Shown piece by piece: positions 1 to 11,181 of a stretch of 64,000 nt of DNA. The number at the start of each line of letters is the position of its first letter. Positions within the stretch are counted from its first letter, which is position 1. Below the pieces are notes generated by a model, which made no database searches, was not told where the DNA came from, and saw only the letters and a program-made list of their open reading frames with translations. This stretch comes from Rebecca billardiae RCC1528 (lineage: Eukaryota > Haptophyta). A program made the position numbers and the translations under genes. Location: NCBI GenBank assembly GCA_965240325.2, contig OZ251227.1:744001-808000 (forward strand), written 5' to 3'.

Positions 1-507
1 AGCTTCGTCGCCGGAGCCGACCCCATCTTCCTCGCGTTTGCGCCGGGCGCGAGCCAGGGCCTCGGCCTCGGGCAGGGGCGCGTCGTCAAGCTTGGCGGCG
101 CCGTGGTGCACACGATGCATGGCTGCGCACCGTCGCCCGTCGCGCGCATCGCGGGCGAGCAGGTGCGCACGCACCACGTCAAGGTCGACTGCGGCATGGG
201 AAGGCCGGCGGAGTGGCCTGCCCGCATGGCCGGCGGCGGCGCGGCGGCTGGGCCGACGGGCCTGCCGTTCGTGCAGCTCGTCGTCGGCGATAGCCAGTGC
301 CTGCCGGCCGACGCGCCCTTCCCCGCGGCGGCCACGTTCGTCGTGGACGCGCAGGCGAGTGCCCTCTTCGAGTACACACGGCATGCCGCCATGGCACCCG
401 GGCTGGCGAGGGCGATGGGGGCTGAGATCGGTGATGGTGTGACGCTGGCGGAGCCCGATCCGGCAGCCCTCCAGGCCATGCGCGACGGCCTGATCAACCG
501 CCTCTGA
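1..507 (+). CDS. 3' end of an unidentified protein-coding gene
   Basis: Frame 1 is open from the window edge to a TGA at 505-507, so the start lies outside the window. The visible 168 residues are rich in Ala, Gly and Pro, with several hydrophobic stretches such as LPFVQLVVGDSQ and ATFVVDAQASALFEY, and end in DGLINRL. The composition is more protein-like than the overlapping frames, which are Arg/Ser-rich. I recognise no domain. An AT-rich stretch follows within 40 bases of the stop and could hold the poly(A) signal. Called from the open frame and composition only. Confidence 0.5.
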   Translation, partial: SFVAGADPIFLAFAPGASQGLGLGQGRVVKLGGAVVHTMHGCAPSPVARIAGEQVRTHHVKVDCGMGRPAEWPARMAGGGAAAGPTGLPFVQLVVGDSQCLPADAPFPAAATFVVDAQASALFEYTRHAAMAPGLARAMGAEIGDGVTLAEPDPAALQAMRDGLINRL

Positions 508-574
508 GCTACTGAGACATTGCGACGATATGAATAAATAATACTGTTATTCAATAAGACGGTGACGATTAACA

Positions 575-645
<71 letters not shown>

Positions 646-922
646 TAACGACGTGGTGATGCAACGTCGCAGGCGTCAAAGTCAGCAAGCTGTAGCAGCA
701 TCAGATCGAGCAGCAGAGTCAAACACTCAAACACCAGGATCAGCGCTCCTCGCCGTCGTCCCCCCCCCCCTCGTAGTCGCCCATCACTCCATCGCCGTGA
801 GCGGAAGCTCGACGCACCGTCTGGCGTCGACGCGCGCGCGCCACCGCGGTGGTCGCGGTGCCACGCGTCGTCAGCCGTCGTCTCGAAGTAGTCGTCGTAT
901 GCAGCGCCCCCGCGGGCGCGTG
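508..922. other. Intergenic DNA with a (TA)n microsatellite
   Basis: No gene seen. A (TA)n run with one interruption occupies about 578-645. The rest is GC-rich sequence ending at the first 3.5-kb repeat element. Confidence 0.6.
578..645. repeat. (TA)n microsatellite
   Basis: Uninterrupted TA dinucleotides except for one TATG step near 633. Confidence 0.95.
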
Positions 923-3900
923 CATTGCGTCAATCTGAGGTGGGCCGAAACGAGTGTTTGGCAGACGTCGAGGAAAAAACATGGCCGCCCCTGATTGGCT
1001 GAGGCTTTAACACCCTTCAATAGCGCTCGAGAGCGCAAGATTCCCGTAATAGGGAGGTCCGCAGGGACTCTTCAATCTTCCCATCGTCGCGCTTCGAGGA
1101 CCAGCTCCAGCTCCGCCTTCCGACCGAGCCACCGAGGGGAGGTGAAGCTGGCGCCCTGGCCTTTCCCGGTCGAACACCTGCTCGCTACTACAGCTCGGGC
1201 TGCGGTCCGAACACGGCGTGGCAGAATGGCGCCAAGCAGTAAGGTGATGGACGCGGCTGGGCGTTGACCGTTGCCCAAGACCGGCGGGTGCTGCGCGGTA
1301 AATTGCTCGTGCGCGGCGGGCCGGTCAGTTGGAGTCCGCGCTCCGCAGCGCGGAGCACGTGAAGCGAACAGAGTGTCCGCAGCCACAGATGCGGTGGTCA
1401 GCTCATGCAGGTTCGTGATCAACCAGTTCTCGCGCGGCCATCAACACCGCCACGCCCTGCCCCTGATCATCTCGTCGCTCGAGAACCCGCGCGAGCGGGA
1501 AATGGATGGGTCGGGCATGGCGGGCATCGAGTCCTACCTCTTCTTGCAGTGCTCCCTGCAGCCGCAGTCACTGCTCGACAGCATGGGTGGTGCAGTCAGG
1601 TCGGGAGCACCGTCAGAGCCCATTGCCTTGCCAAGGCTGGTGTACTTTGACCGAAGCCACTTCTGCGCGGAGGCGGCTGGTGACGCCATCATTGCCAATC
1701 GCGCCGGCCGCGAGTCACATTCAACACCGACGACGAGGCGAGGCGCGGAAGAAGCTGCGGTGGCTGCTGCTGTACAGGTCCGGGGTGCCCAAGACTAGGG
1801 CGATAACGGCCATCCTACGGTGCTGCCCGGTGAGAACGTGCTCCGATGATCATCCGATGATCATAGTGTCTGTGCGCCGCGCCGACAGGCACCCCCGCCG
1901 CGGCACTATTCTCGTGCAGTGCTGCCCGGCGGTGAGAACGTGCTCTGATAATCATGATAGCAGTCTGCGTCTGTGCGCCGCCGGGCACCGCCACTTTTCC
2001 CGTGCAGCGTCGAGCTAGTGGTTTTTAGATCCGTGCGCCCACGACGTAGTGCGCTGGCGTCGGGCTCCGCGCGACGGCCACGGCTGAGGCACCCAGAATA
2101 GCGGGCTCATCCGATTCGATCCTCACTCATACGTCGATCATCGGAGTCACTTCGATCTTCCGTTTCAATCACCATGCATGCCGTAGTCGTATAGTCGTGT
2201 ATATTCCTGACAGGCTCATCAGCGCCTGCGGCCCTACGGTTTAAAAGTGAATAATATCGTACGTAGTACTGGGGCAGGGCACCCGGCGCGGAGTGACTCG
2301 GCGCGTGTGCCGTGACCGGCGGCGGCCCGCGGCGTCACGGCGTGCCTCACCCGGCGCGCGTGCCGACCGGCGGCGGCCCGCGGCGTCACGGCGTGCCTCG
2401 CATGGCATCAGATTCAGACAGCAGCAGACTAAATACGGTGACTCTGCTGCAGTGTAAGGCGGTTCTCCGCCACGCTGATCGAGTGATCGAGCACGTGCTT
2501 GCTTCCCGGCGAGCGGCGCGGGCGGCGGCGACGTGATCATAATCACATCACAGTGTCTAGTAGTGTCAGCAGCTATACTGACGATTACTGTCGTCTCGTC
2601 ATACTGTAGTACGCAGCTCGTCAGTCAACGCCTGCTGGCGGCTCGTCAGTCGACGCCTGCTGGCGGCGCTCACCACGACTCACACCAGGCTTACTTGCGA
2701 CGATTGGCATCAGCATAGTAGATCAATCATGCAGCGTCGGAGTTCGTCACTACGTCGACGCGGCCGGGGACTCGGACAGCCGCCATAACTACATTGTTGT
2801 TAGACTTACTCGGCGGAGTCAGAGTCGTCGGAGACTAAAGTTACGGCGGCCGGACGCACTCATCAGTGTCGATCGACAATTGACGACATCCCGGACCATA
2901 TCAACGGCGCGGCCCGCGCGGGCAGCACGGTCTGACTAAAGAGGTCATCGTCATCAGACTCAGCAGCCTCGGACGGCACGACGCAGTAGACGGCCACGGG
3001 GACGCCGCGGCCGCGCTGATGCTGCAAGTAGCGTAGTATATGTGATGATGTAGAAAACGAGCCGTTGCGCTCGTCAAAAGTCCGAGGGCGAGGCCACCGC
3101 GCCCGCGGGACCGGCGTCGACCGCAGATCAGGTGTCGTCGGACAGCTGACTGACGGCGGCGGCGTGGCCGGCGCAGGCGTCGCCCGGCCGCGGCCTTGGC
3201 CCGCGCAGTCATTGACGGCACTCGGTCCCGTGGCATCCGAAGGCAGTGTCACAGACCATGATGGCGGCATACATCCGCGAGTCACACCCGCGGCCCCGCC
3301 GCCGTCCGCGTCCGCGCGCCGATGATGGCGGTCTGGCCGCGCGCGACACGGTCGTTCTTCTCCGGCGGATCCCAATCATGCTGCGGTGGAGGCGGCGACG
3401 GAGGCGGTTCGAAGCCGCGTCTGCCAGCGTGGAAGCGCGGGGCGGCGCTGCGGCAGAAGGTGGCTGCGCCACTCCAGCTGCCGCCCAATGCGCCGTGGAT
3501 ATGCACGCGCGCTCCTTATGTGCGCAGTCGCGGGCGAGGCTCACCGCCGAGCCGGGTAAGCACCCTCCGCCTACTTGACTGTCGGCCTGTCGACATGCTC
3601 TGCACGAGGACCCCGCGCCTTGCGCGCAGATGGCCAGCAGGCACACCGTTCCATCACCGATCACGGCGCCGCTGCTTGAGTGGCGAGCGCGAGCGCGACC
3701 GACAGCGCCGGCGCGCCGGGCCTGCGCCGTTCTGATGCCGCATGCAGCGCATGCGCTGCCACCAGCGAGGCCGTGGCGGGCTGCGATTGCCGCGCTCCAG
3801 CCGCCGCTGCACGCGGCACGGATGGCACAGCACGTGCCTCCACATAGTGGTCGTGGCTGACGGTAGCCGCCTCGTCGGCCTGTGGCGTCGGCGTCCTCAA

Positions 3901-5146
3901 GTCCGCCTGCCGCAGTCGGCCTGCAGCAGCGGGCAGCGGAGAGGGTGTGGTGCAGCGCAGCGGTGACCGAGACGGAGAGGGCCACGCAGCCGGGCGCAGA
4001 TAAGCATGGGTTGGACGCTCCCTTCGCCACGCTCATGAACGACGACCTGCAACATCCCGCTGGCACTCAACGCCATCAAGGAAGCGTGAGCGCTCTCGTC
4101 TGACGAAATCGCGCAAAAGTGTTCCTCTGATACGCCGGACTCGTCGTCGCCCCCCGGCCAAGGGCCGTAAGGGCACTCAACCCCCAGTGCGAAAGGCTCG
4201 GAGGTTGGGGGGGGTCTGTTTGTCTCTGTGGCCTGCGTCGCCGCCCGGCGTGCTTCGGTTCTCCCTCTCGCCACGGGCGGCGATGCCGAACCCGGACGGC
4301 TCGCCGCTGAGCGGCGCGGGTCGAGGCTCTCCTGGCACCCGTGTGAGTCCGCGAGGCTCGCCTCTTTCGCCTCTCGGCCCGTGCAATCGGCCGTTGCCAA
4401 CGCGGCGCGCGAGCTCACTCGTGCCGTGCGCGCCAGCAGCAAACGGAGCGCTCGGGCTGCCTGCACCGGGCACGCAGGGGCAAGCGTGGGCGTGCGCTGC
4501 GCCAGGCAGCGCGCAGCCGGCTGCGCGCGCGCTGCGCCTCGACAGTAACCTCGGCCATGTCCGCCTGACTCACTTCCGTTCCCGGCGGTCGGCCGCTCGA
4601 CTCACGTCGCGCGTCGTGGCCTCAGCCGAGCCTGCGCTCGCCGCCCACGTGCGCAGTCGCCGCCGCGCTCGCCGCGGGGCCGCTCGCCCCCACCTCCGCC
4701 TCCACCTCCGCCTCGCCATCAGCACTGTCCGCCTCGCCCGCCGCGCGCCGCCCGCCGCGGCGCCCCGTCATGCCCGCACCGGCCGCACCCGGCTCGCCTC
4801 CCACGTCTTCGGCTGGCAGGCCACTCGCGGATGCGAGCACAACAGACCCCCCCCAACCTCCGCACTGGGGGTTGGGTGCCCTTACGGCCCTTGCCCCGGC
4901 CTCCTCCCTGCAGGATCTACGGCTTTGGACGTGTGTGCCTTTGGCCTCTTTCGCTGACATGATTAGTGCTTTCGCGAGACTCTGATTCCAACCTGCTCAG
5001 TTTTCATTGTCTTTCATGGGACTTTACTCAAAATGTGGGTGACATGGTTCACTCGTTTCGGCCAATGGGAGCACTGCTTTCGTGATTTTCGAGAGCCTCC
5101 CTTTTTCGCGAACACTCGTTTCGCCCCACAAGAAATTAACGCAATG
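923..5146 (-). mobile_element. 3.5-kb TIR element, copy 1 (interrupted by a CAAGGG element)
   Basis: The ends are inverted: CATTGCGT(C/T)AAT at 923 and its reverse complement ending at 5146, followed inward by an imperfect match around GTGGGsCGAAACGAGTGTT. The body is nearly the same as the copies at 23212-26696 and 60435-63919 but in the opposite orientation. A 735-bp element plus a 7-bp duplication lies at 4152-4900; without it this copy is about 3,482 bp against 3,485 bp for the others. The body has GC-rich open frames but no transposase I can recognise, so it looks non-autonomous or decayed. No clean target duplication is visible at this copy. Confidence 0.75.
4159..4893. mobile_element. 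CAAGGG-end element A (735 bp), nested in the 3.5-kb element
   Basis: It begins CAAGGGCCGTAAGGGCAC and ends with the reverse complement; the inverted match runs about 60 bp with one 8-base gap. It is flanked by the 7-bp direct repeat CCCCGGC (4152-4158 and 4894-4900). The uninterrupted copies of the host element (around 23455 and 60678) have a single copy of this site, which proves the insertion and the duplication. No coding region is recognised, so it is a non-autonomous DNA transposon. Confidence 0.88.
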
Positions 5147-6132
5147 GCCCCCGGGCGCACGTGCGCCATGCGCGCGCGGGCGATGAGCATCTTGGCCTGG
5201 CCACGCAGGCAGCGCATGCCCAGCTCGCGCCGCATGGTGCCGAGCAGCGCGCGCTCGGCGGCGGCGGGCGGGGCGCGAGGGCGCGCTGAGGCGCATATAT
5301 ATATATATATATATATACACAGTGAACAAAAACGGGATTATCGTTACCGTAACCCGTCCGACACGAGCCGATTTTCGGGGAAATTCTCGCGCGGGCCGCA
5401 CGAGCGCACATACGACGCTACGGTGGTCGCGCAGGCGCCTGGCGAGTGCCCCAGGCATGGGACTGCAACATCCCACCCAGCCTCCCCATCCCTCCGCCCC
5501 TCTCTGCCTCGCCGGGTTGCACGCGGCTGGCCGGTCACGTAGCTCGTGGTGAGCCATTCGTGAGCGTGGAGCCCTGCTGCTCAGTGCGGCGATGCAGCGA
5601 GGCGAAGCGGCGCGTAAGATGGCGCATCTTACTCCGAATGCAGTCTGCTGCCAGCACAGCCGCCCTCGCCGGAGTGCCTGGTCGTCACCTTCGTTGTGTG
5701 CACCTGTCGCGCGCTGCTGTGAACAAGCGAAGTCTCAGGCCTCCCCGGAGCCATTCAAACACGCTCGTCCTCGACGAGGCGTGCGCGAGGCACCGCGCGA
5801 GCGCGGGAGCGGCTCTTCCTAGCATACTCCTGCACGGCCATCCACCTCGCCACAGCCTGCCATGTCACACTCCTCCCCGCACGCAGTGCTCGCATGCCGC
5901 GTGCAAGTCGGTCGACTGACCTGGTAGGAGGGTGCACAGAAATATTCGACTGCGAGGAGACGGCAGCGAGCCCACGCGCGCGGCGCCGTCCCACGCTTCA
6001 TTGTGCTGTTCTAGACCAGTCGCGCGCCCGCGGCACCGCGCCCGCCATCTCCGCGTCGCGTGCCAGTCCACGCCGCGCGCGTGGCTCTCGACGTGTGCGT
6101 CGAGGGCGTCGTGCGTCGGATTCGTACCCGCA
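5147..6132. other. Gene-free stretch
   Basis: A short (TA)n run lies at 5295-5318. The remainder is GC-rich with no open frame showing protein-like composition. Confidence 0.5.
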
Positions 6133-6430
6133 TGTATTCAACAAATACGACAAATCGCCGAGCTGAACGCACGTCGTCGCGCGATGTCATGGTCGCGCTG
6201 TGTGGCGTCGCTCGCCGCAGGAAATTCGGTACGCGACGAGAGCACGGCGCACGCGCACGGCGCGGCGTGGGAGGCGGGGTGGTGGTGTCCTCGAGCCATC
6301 CCGCCCGCGCCGCGGTGCGCCAGCCACCACCTCGCCGCGCCGTGGCCCATGCCGCGTTGCAGGTGTCGACCAGACCGACCTTGCCGCCCAAAAGAGGGCC
6401 GCACCAGAAATTCTGTATTTGTTGAATACA
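6133..6430. mobile_element. MITE-like element of about 298 bp
   Basis: A perfect 16-bp inverted repeat, TGTATTCAACAAATAC at 6133-6148 and its reverse complement at 6415-6430, bounds 298 bp of GC-rich non-coding DNA. The AT-rich ends contrast with the surroundings. No clear target duplication is seen, so mobility is inferred from size and ends. Confidence 0.5.
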
Positions 6431-6874
6431 GACTTACCCACGTGCCCGCGATGCGGCGGCGCCCATGGCGGCGGCGTGGCGCGGCGGCGGCGGCGCGGGC
6501 AGCCTGACGGGCCAGATAGGGCGCGCCAGGTCGGGGCGATCGTGATGGGATGGTTCCATACGCATCAGTGCGTGCTCCTGTGCATCTCAAGAGCGCGCTG
6601 GGCGCCCTCTCTCGCGCCTATGCCCATCCCGCGCGGTCTGAGAAGCCTCCCGGTTTGGCCATTGTCGTGCCGTGCTCGGTCGTGGCTGCCCGGCGGGTCG
6701 GAGAGGTCGAGGCGAGCCGGGTCGTTCGCGACGGGACGATTTAAAAGGCCGCAATCTCGCGCGTGCAAATCTGAAATCTCAAATCTCATCGTCGCCGTTT
6801 CGAGACACGCTGTTGCGCACACGCTGTGCGACTTCACGCCCTCTTCGCGACCGTTCCACGGGACGCGCGTGCTC

Positions 6875-7951
6875 ATGACGCTCATCCGCCGTGACTCGTT
6901 CTCGCGCATCCGGCGGGGCAACGCGACGTACGCCCCGCAGGACTCGCCGCCTGTCACCAAATCTTCACCTGCCGCGGAGGCTGGCACGGCGGCGGCAGAG
7001 GAGGGCATGAAGGCGCACCTCGTGCGCCGCACAAGCTTTGGCCGAGTGCGGAGGGCAGGCCGCCTGCCCACGGCGCAGCCATCCGTCAAGCCGTCGGACC
7101 AGCCATCTCAGACCTCCGAGGTTGCACCAAACGCTGATCGGACGGACGCCTCAAGCACCTCGTCCGATGACGGGCGCGCGTCGGATGAGACGCCAGTCCC
7201 CGGGCCTGTGCCGCCCGTGCCGCCAGGGTCGTCCGCAGGAGTGCAGGCGGAGGAGGACGAGAGCTCGGAGGACGAGTACGAGGATGACTTCGAGGACATC
7301 GAGGAGGAAGAGTGGGTCCCCCTGGACGAGGTGGAGGAGCAAGTGCGCCTCGCGCTCGACGAGCAGAAGGCTGCGCACGCCGCTGAGCTGGAGCAGCTGC
7401 GGGCTGAGCTGGCGCGCGCCCAGAAGGCTGCGGCCGGTGCGGCCACGCGCGAGGGCCCGAGCCGCGCCGAGCTCGTCCGCGCCGTACGCGAGGCGACGAC
7501 CGCGGAGCTCGGGGCGGCCGTGGCGGCTGCGCGCAGCGCGGCCATCGCCGAGGCGGCGCGTGTCGACGCCCTGCGCGAGGAGCTGGCTGCCGCGCGCGCG
7601 AGCGCTGCCGCCGAGGCCGCGCGCGCGGACGCACTGCGTGCGGAGCTGGACTCCATCACGCGCGCGCGCGATGCGTCCGCGCGCGCGCTCCGCTCGGTCC
7701 TCGGCCCCGATGCGGACGCTGCCGTCGATCAGGAGTTTGTCGACGCGCCCCTCAGCCTCATGCTTCCAGCTGGCATGCTCGATGGCCCGCGATGCGGCGT
7801 GTGTGAGCGCGCTCGGGGCGGCGCGTGCATGTGTCACAGTGGCGAGCGCAGCCACTGCGACGAGCCAACGAGCCCGCGCACGCCACAGCCGTCGTCTCCA
7901 CGGGCGCGCACAACGGCTTTTGGCGAGGTCCTGTCGAGCGATGCCGCCTGA
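6875..7951 (+). CDS. Coiled-coil protein of unknown function
   Basis: 358 codons from ATG 6875. The frame is open further upstream, but that part overlaps the MITE-like repeat and is Arg-rich, so I chose the ATG that opens MTLIRRDSFSRIRRG. Residues 1-60 carry two R-x-S-F-x-R-(I/V)-R-R motifs, which may be basophilic kinase sites. About 125-150 is a very acidic stretch (DESSEDEYEDDFEDIEEEE). About 150-270 is Ala/Glu/Arg-rich with heptad spacing, a long predicted coiled coil. The tail has a CxxC-rich patch (CGVCERARGGACMC) before a Ser/Pro-rich end. No enzyme motif is present; a scaffold or adaptor role would be a guess. Codon use is strongly GC3-biased like the neighbours. Confidence 0.65.
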   Translation: MTLIRRDSFSRIRRGNATYAPQDSPPVTKSSPAAEAGTAAAEEGMKAHLVRRTSFGRVRRAGRLPTAQPSVKPSDQPSQTSEVAPNADRTDASSTSSDDGRASDETPVPGPVPPVPPGSSAGVQAEEDESSEDEYEDDFEDIEEEEWVPLDEVEEQVRLALDEQKAAHAAELEQLRAELARAQKAAAGAATREGPSRAELVRAVREATTAELGAAVAAARSAAIAEAARVDALREELAAARASAAAEAARADALRAELDSITRARDASARALRSVLGPDADAAVDQEFVDAPLSLMLPAGMLDGPRCGVCERARGGACMCHSGERSHCDEPTSPRTPQPSSPRARTTAFGEVLSSDAA

Positions 7952-8312
7952 GCGCAGGCCAAATAATCCGCAGCGTCCGGTACCGGTTATAAGTCATTCT
8001 AGATTTCTAGCCCCCCCGCGGCGCCCCCGCCGGCCCCTGCGCCCACTCGGCCCAGTACAGGCTCTATCTGACTGACTGACTCTACAGGAAATCTGATCGA
8101 TCTACATACAGGTGAATCGCTGATGATCATCTGGAATCGATCTGATGCCAAGAGCGTCGGACCGTGAGACCGAGTCCGAGTCTGGCGTCTTATGCTCGCG
8201 AGACTCACGTCGACTCACGCGTCGAGAGTCGAGTACTCCGGGACTCCGGACTGTCACTGTCACTGGGGCCGGGGACAGGCGGACTCAGGCCCCACCGGCC
8301 GCGCCGGCGGCA

Positions 8313-9620
8313 TCAGTTGCTGCTGTCGTTGCATTCCGGCGACGACGACTGTGCTGCGGCGCGACGCTGGACGGCTGCGCTGGACCCGTGTGCAGCTTGA
8401 GCCGTGCTGCGGCTGCCAACGCCGACGGTGCTCGCGCTGGCATCGCCACCATGATCATTGCCGCGATGGCCATTGAGCGACAACGCACCGGACACTGCGG
8501 GGTCGGCTGCTGATGCGGGTGACGATTCGCCAGAGCGCCCACCGTAGCCGAGCTTGTCCAGAGTGTCCGCGTCGATGTGCTCGCGGAGCTCGTCTTCGAA
8601 GCCGCTCGTCCCAAAGATGCGCACCTTCTTGGCCGTCCGCTCGGAGAGTACCGTCTCGACGGCGCGCCACACGAGCGCGAAGAAGGGCGGCGCGTTCACG
8701 ACGACCAGCTTGAGAGCGGACTCGGGGTAGTAGTTGATGGCGATCGAGAGCACCTGGCGCACGAGCGCGATGCCGCGCCGACCGTCGTACGAGAGCACGA
8801 CCGCGAGCGCCAGCCCGGACAAGTCCTTCACCTGAAGGTTCTGCACCAGCCGGCCGTGCCGCTCCGACTCGCGGTCCATCCAGAGGCAGCGCAGCTCGAA
8901 GAAGTGGCGGAAGAAGTCGTGCAGCCGCTCGGGCCCGAGCTCGCGGAAGACGGCGGCGACGTCCGCGCGGCCGATGTTGTCGCGGGAGATCAGGTGCCCA
9001 TCGCGCGTGCGCCCAACGAGCAGCGTCGTCGGGTAGAAGCGCGAGAGCAGCTCGCCGTGCGGCAGCGCCTCGACCGCGAGCGGAAGCTCCACGACAGCGT
9101 CGCGCACGTCGTCCATCGCGTGCTCCGCGCGCCAGCGCAGCATGCGGCGGTACTGCGCGAGCGCCTCGTCCACCGAGCCATACCCGCGCACGAAACGGAG
9201 GATTCGGATCTCACTCGAGCACTCGGGCGAGCGAACATCTACGAGCAGGTCCGCCGAAGCCGAACGGATCGCGTCGATGGCAGCACGCTCCTCAGCCGAG
9301 GCAAGCGGTTGCGTCTCGCCCGGCGGCAGCTCTGCGAATGCGAGCCCTGCAATCCCATCCGGCAGGGTGGGAGCTGGCCCAGCATCGGCAGGGAGCTGCT
9401 GGGGGGTGTCGCTGCCGCCGGTGTCCATGCCACCAGAACTGCCGCGTGGGATGCTCGCGGCAGTGCGCCCGGCACTCACGACGGTCGGGCGCGCCTGTGA
9501 GGCGTGCTGGGCAAACCGTAGGCTGACGACCACAAGCGTCGCAAGCGCGAGGCTGAGCACCACGTGCGCCGGCGGCGGATGACTCCCCTGCTCGAGGGTG
9601 TCCGCCGATGCCGCAGCCAT
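8313..9620 (-). CDS. CRAL-TRIO (Sec14-like) lipid-transfer protein with an N-terminal membrane anchor
   Basis: 435 residues from ATG 9620. Residues about 20-40 (AHVVLSLALATLVVVSLRF) form one hydrophobic segment, likely a signal anchor. A spacer and a CRAL-TRIO N-like helical region (LRFVRGYGSVDEALAQYRRMLRWR, quoted as LRFVRGYG onward) lie near 145-170. The lipid-binding CRAL-TRIO fold covers about 190-365, with typical landmarks: LVQNLQVKDLSGLAL, YYPESALKLVVVNAPPFFALVW and KKVRIFGTSGFEDELREHID. The family binds and exchanges phosphoinositides or other hydrophobic ligands. The C-terminal 65 residues are low-complexity Ser/Ala. A single uninterrupted frame with no intron. Family call is firm; ligand unknown. 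Confidence 0.88.
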   Translation of the reverse strand: MAAASADTLEQGSHPPPAHVVLSLALATLVVVSLRFAQHASQARPTVVSAGRTAASIPRGSSGGMDTGGSDTPQQLPADAGPAPTLPDGIAGLAFAELPPGETQPLASAEERAAIDAIRSASADLLVDVRSPECSSEIRILRFVRGYGSVDEALAQYRRMLRWRAEHAMDDVRDAVVELPLAVEALPHGELLSRFYPTTLLVGRTRDGHLISRDNIGRADVAAVFRELGPERLHDFFRHFFELRCLWMDRESERHGRLVQNLQVKDLSGLALAVVLSYDGRRGIALVRQVLSIAINYYPESALKLVVVNAPPFFALVWRAVETVLSERTAKKVRIFGTSGFEDELREHIDADTLDKLGYGGRSGESSPASAADPAVSGALSLNGHRGNDHGGDASASTVGVGSRSTAQAAHGSSAAVQRRAAAQSSSPECNDSSN

Positions 9621-10269
9621 GCGCGAGGCCCACGAGCGCTTGACAAAATCGTCGTCTCAAATCTGCCAAGGCGGGAGATGGGGATTGGGGAGCCGCCGAA
9701 ACGTTTTTACGGCTACAGTATGGTATATTGTACCAGGTATCTCCAGTCCTGCTTGAATCTGCTCGATCGTCGTCGGGACTTCGAATTCGATCGCCCACGC
9801 CGAGGGCAGAGGGCTGCGCGCCGGCCGCCGGGGCGCCGCGCCCGGCGGCCCGGGACCGGCCTGCCGGGCTACGCGATGCGGGGCGGCTTACCCCCATACT
9901 ACTACAGAGTACAGACGGAGTGTGCCAGAGCTCGAAGCAGTCCGGAAGCTGCGAGTACGACTGAGGCGAGTGCGAGGCGCAATCCGAGTATCACTATCAG
10001 TATTCAGTAATCCCGGAGGCCGGACACCGACATCCGTCGGCTTATCTTAATCTGGGCATCCGCCCGCATCGAGCTGCCAGTGCATGTCGTCAGCGCTGCT
10101 GGCAAGTGGTGGCCACGATGGTGACGATGCCGACGACGAGGAGCACGCCGTCACCCACGGTTAACATCATGCGCGAAGGAAGGGGGCGAGAGGCCGAGCT
10201 GCAGCTGCGACGCACGCACCGTCCGACACTGACAGCCAAGGCATGATCCGACGGCAAGATGGCAAAGGA
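9621..10269. other. Intergenic between the CRAL-TRIO and acyltransferase genes
   Basis: No gene seen. The segment holds the presumed promoter of the minus-strand CRAL-TRIO gene and, at the far end, the 3' region of the acyltransferase gene. Confidence 0.5.
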
Positions 10270-11181
10270 TCAGTCCACCTTGCCCATCGCCACCCCCGCC
10301 TGTACGGCACGCGCGACGCAGAGGTCGAGCGACCTCTGCATACGGCTCTCGCACATCGCACAGAGCGCAGCTGCGTCCATCTCCGGCTTTTCGACGTGCG
10401 CGTTCCAGTCCTCGACAGCGAAGACGTCCGCAATAATGGTCGACGGGAGACCGCCCATCTGAGCAGCGGGTGGCCAAAACACGTGGTTCCCGTACATGGT
10501 GAGACCGAATATGGGGACGCCGAGCTCCGCAATCATTTGGAAAGTGCCTCGCCGGAACGACAGCAACTTCGTCGGGTCCTTGCGATTGATGCCCCCCTCT
10601 GGACAGAAGGCGAGCACACCGCCGCCCGCCAGGTGCGCGCGCACGGTCTGCGTCACCTTGGCCTGCCTCTCCTTGTCGACGGAGAAGGAGTTGTTGTCCG
10701 TCTCGCGCACGAAGTAGACGGGCAGGTGTCCGAGCCGCGTGAAGACGCCGCCGAGCACGGGCACGCTGAACAGGCTGCTCTTCATCAGGGTGCGCGTGCG
10801 CTCGATCACGCGGAACGGCGTGAGCGCAGAGAAGAGGAAGCCGTCCATGTACGACGTGTGGTTGACCATGACGACGGCGCCACGCTTCATGGCCTCGTTG
10901 GGGATGACGCGGATCCAGTCCTCATTCGAAGGGGCGTTGTCGAGCGAGGCCCACGGGCAGAGCTTAAACACGATGCAGAAGAGCAGGTGGCATATGCGCT
11001 CGCTCCACTCAAACTTCCCTCGCTTCGACGGGACGACGAGGTGCACCACGGGCAGCGTGACGGTGAGCGTCATCACGAGCCAGAAGAAGCACAGGCCGAA
11101 CCAGACTTGCTTGAAGAACAAGGCGAGCACCAAGCACACTCCACCGCCTGCGAGGGACGAGGCGGCGAGCAGCGACATCAT
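10270..11181 (-). CDS. PlsC-type 1-acyl-glycerol-3-phosphate acyltransferase-like protein
   Basis: 303 residues from ATG 11181; a second ATG follows at 11178. The frame is open upstream, but that part is low-complexity. Two adjacent hydrophobic segments (about 5-50) precede the PlsC catalytic block: NHTSYMD (the NHx4D motif) near residue 108, a central [21 protein letters not shown], and [12 protein letters not shown], the substrate-phosphate loop. The family transfers acyl groups from acyl-CoA to lysophospholipids in endoplasmic reticulum or plastid membranes. The exact acceptor cannot be told. It is divergent from GAR1 across 264 bases, so the two may share a promoter region. No intron is needed. 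Confidence 0.88.
   Translation of the reverse strand: MMSLLAASSLAGGGVCLVLALFFKQVWFGLCFFWLVMTLTVTLPVVHLVVPSKRGKFEWSERICHLLFCIVFKLCPWASLDNAPSNEDWIRVIPNEAMKRGAVVMVNHTSYMDGFLFSALTPFRVIERTRTLMKSSLFSVPVLGGVFTRLGHLPVYFVRETDNNSFSVDKERQAKVTQTVRAHLAGGGVLAFCPEGGINRKDPTKLLSFRRGTFQMIAELGVPIFGLTMYGNHVFWPPAAQMGGLPSTIIADVFAVEDWNAHVEKPEMDAAALCAMCESRMQRSLDLCVARAVQAGVAMGKVD

Noticed and set aside
923-5146. An imperfect 17-base flank repeat (GCCCCCGCGGGCGCGTG against GCCCCCGGGCGCACGTG) as a target duplication
   Set aside because: It needs gaps in very GC-rich sequence and is not seen at the other copies.
8577-9500. 307-codon frame antisense to the CRAL-TRIO gene
   Set aside because: Its composition (Arg/Glu/Val-rich, no domain) is that of an antisense shadow in GC-rich DNA.
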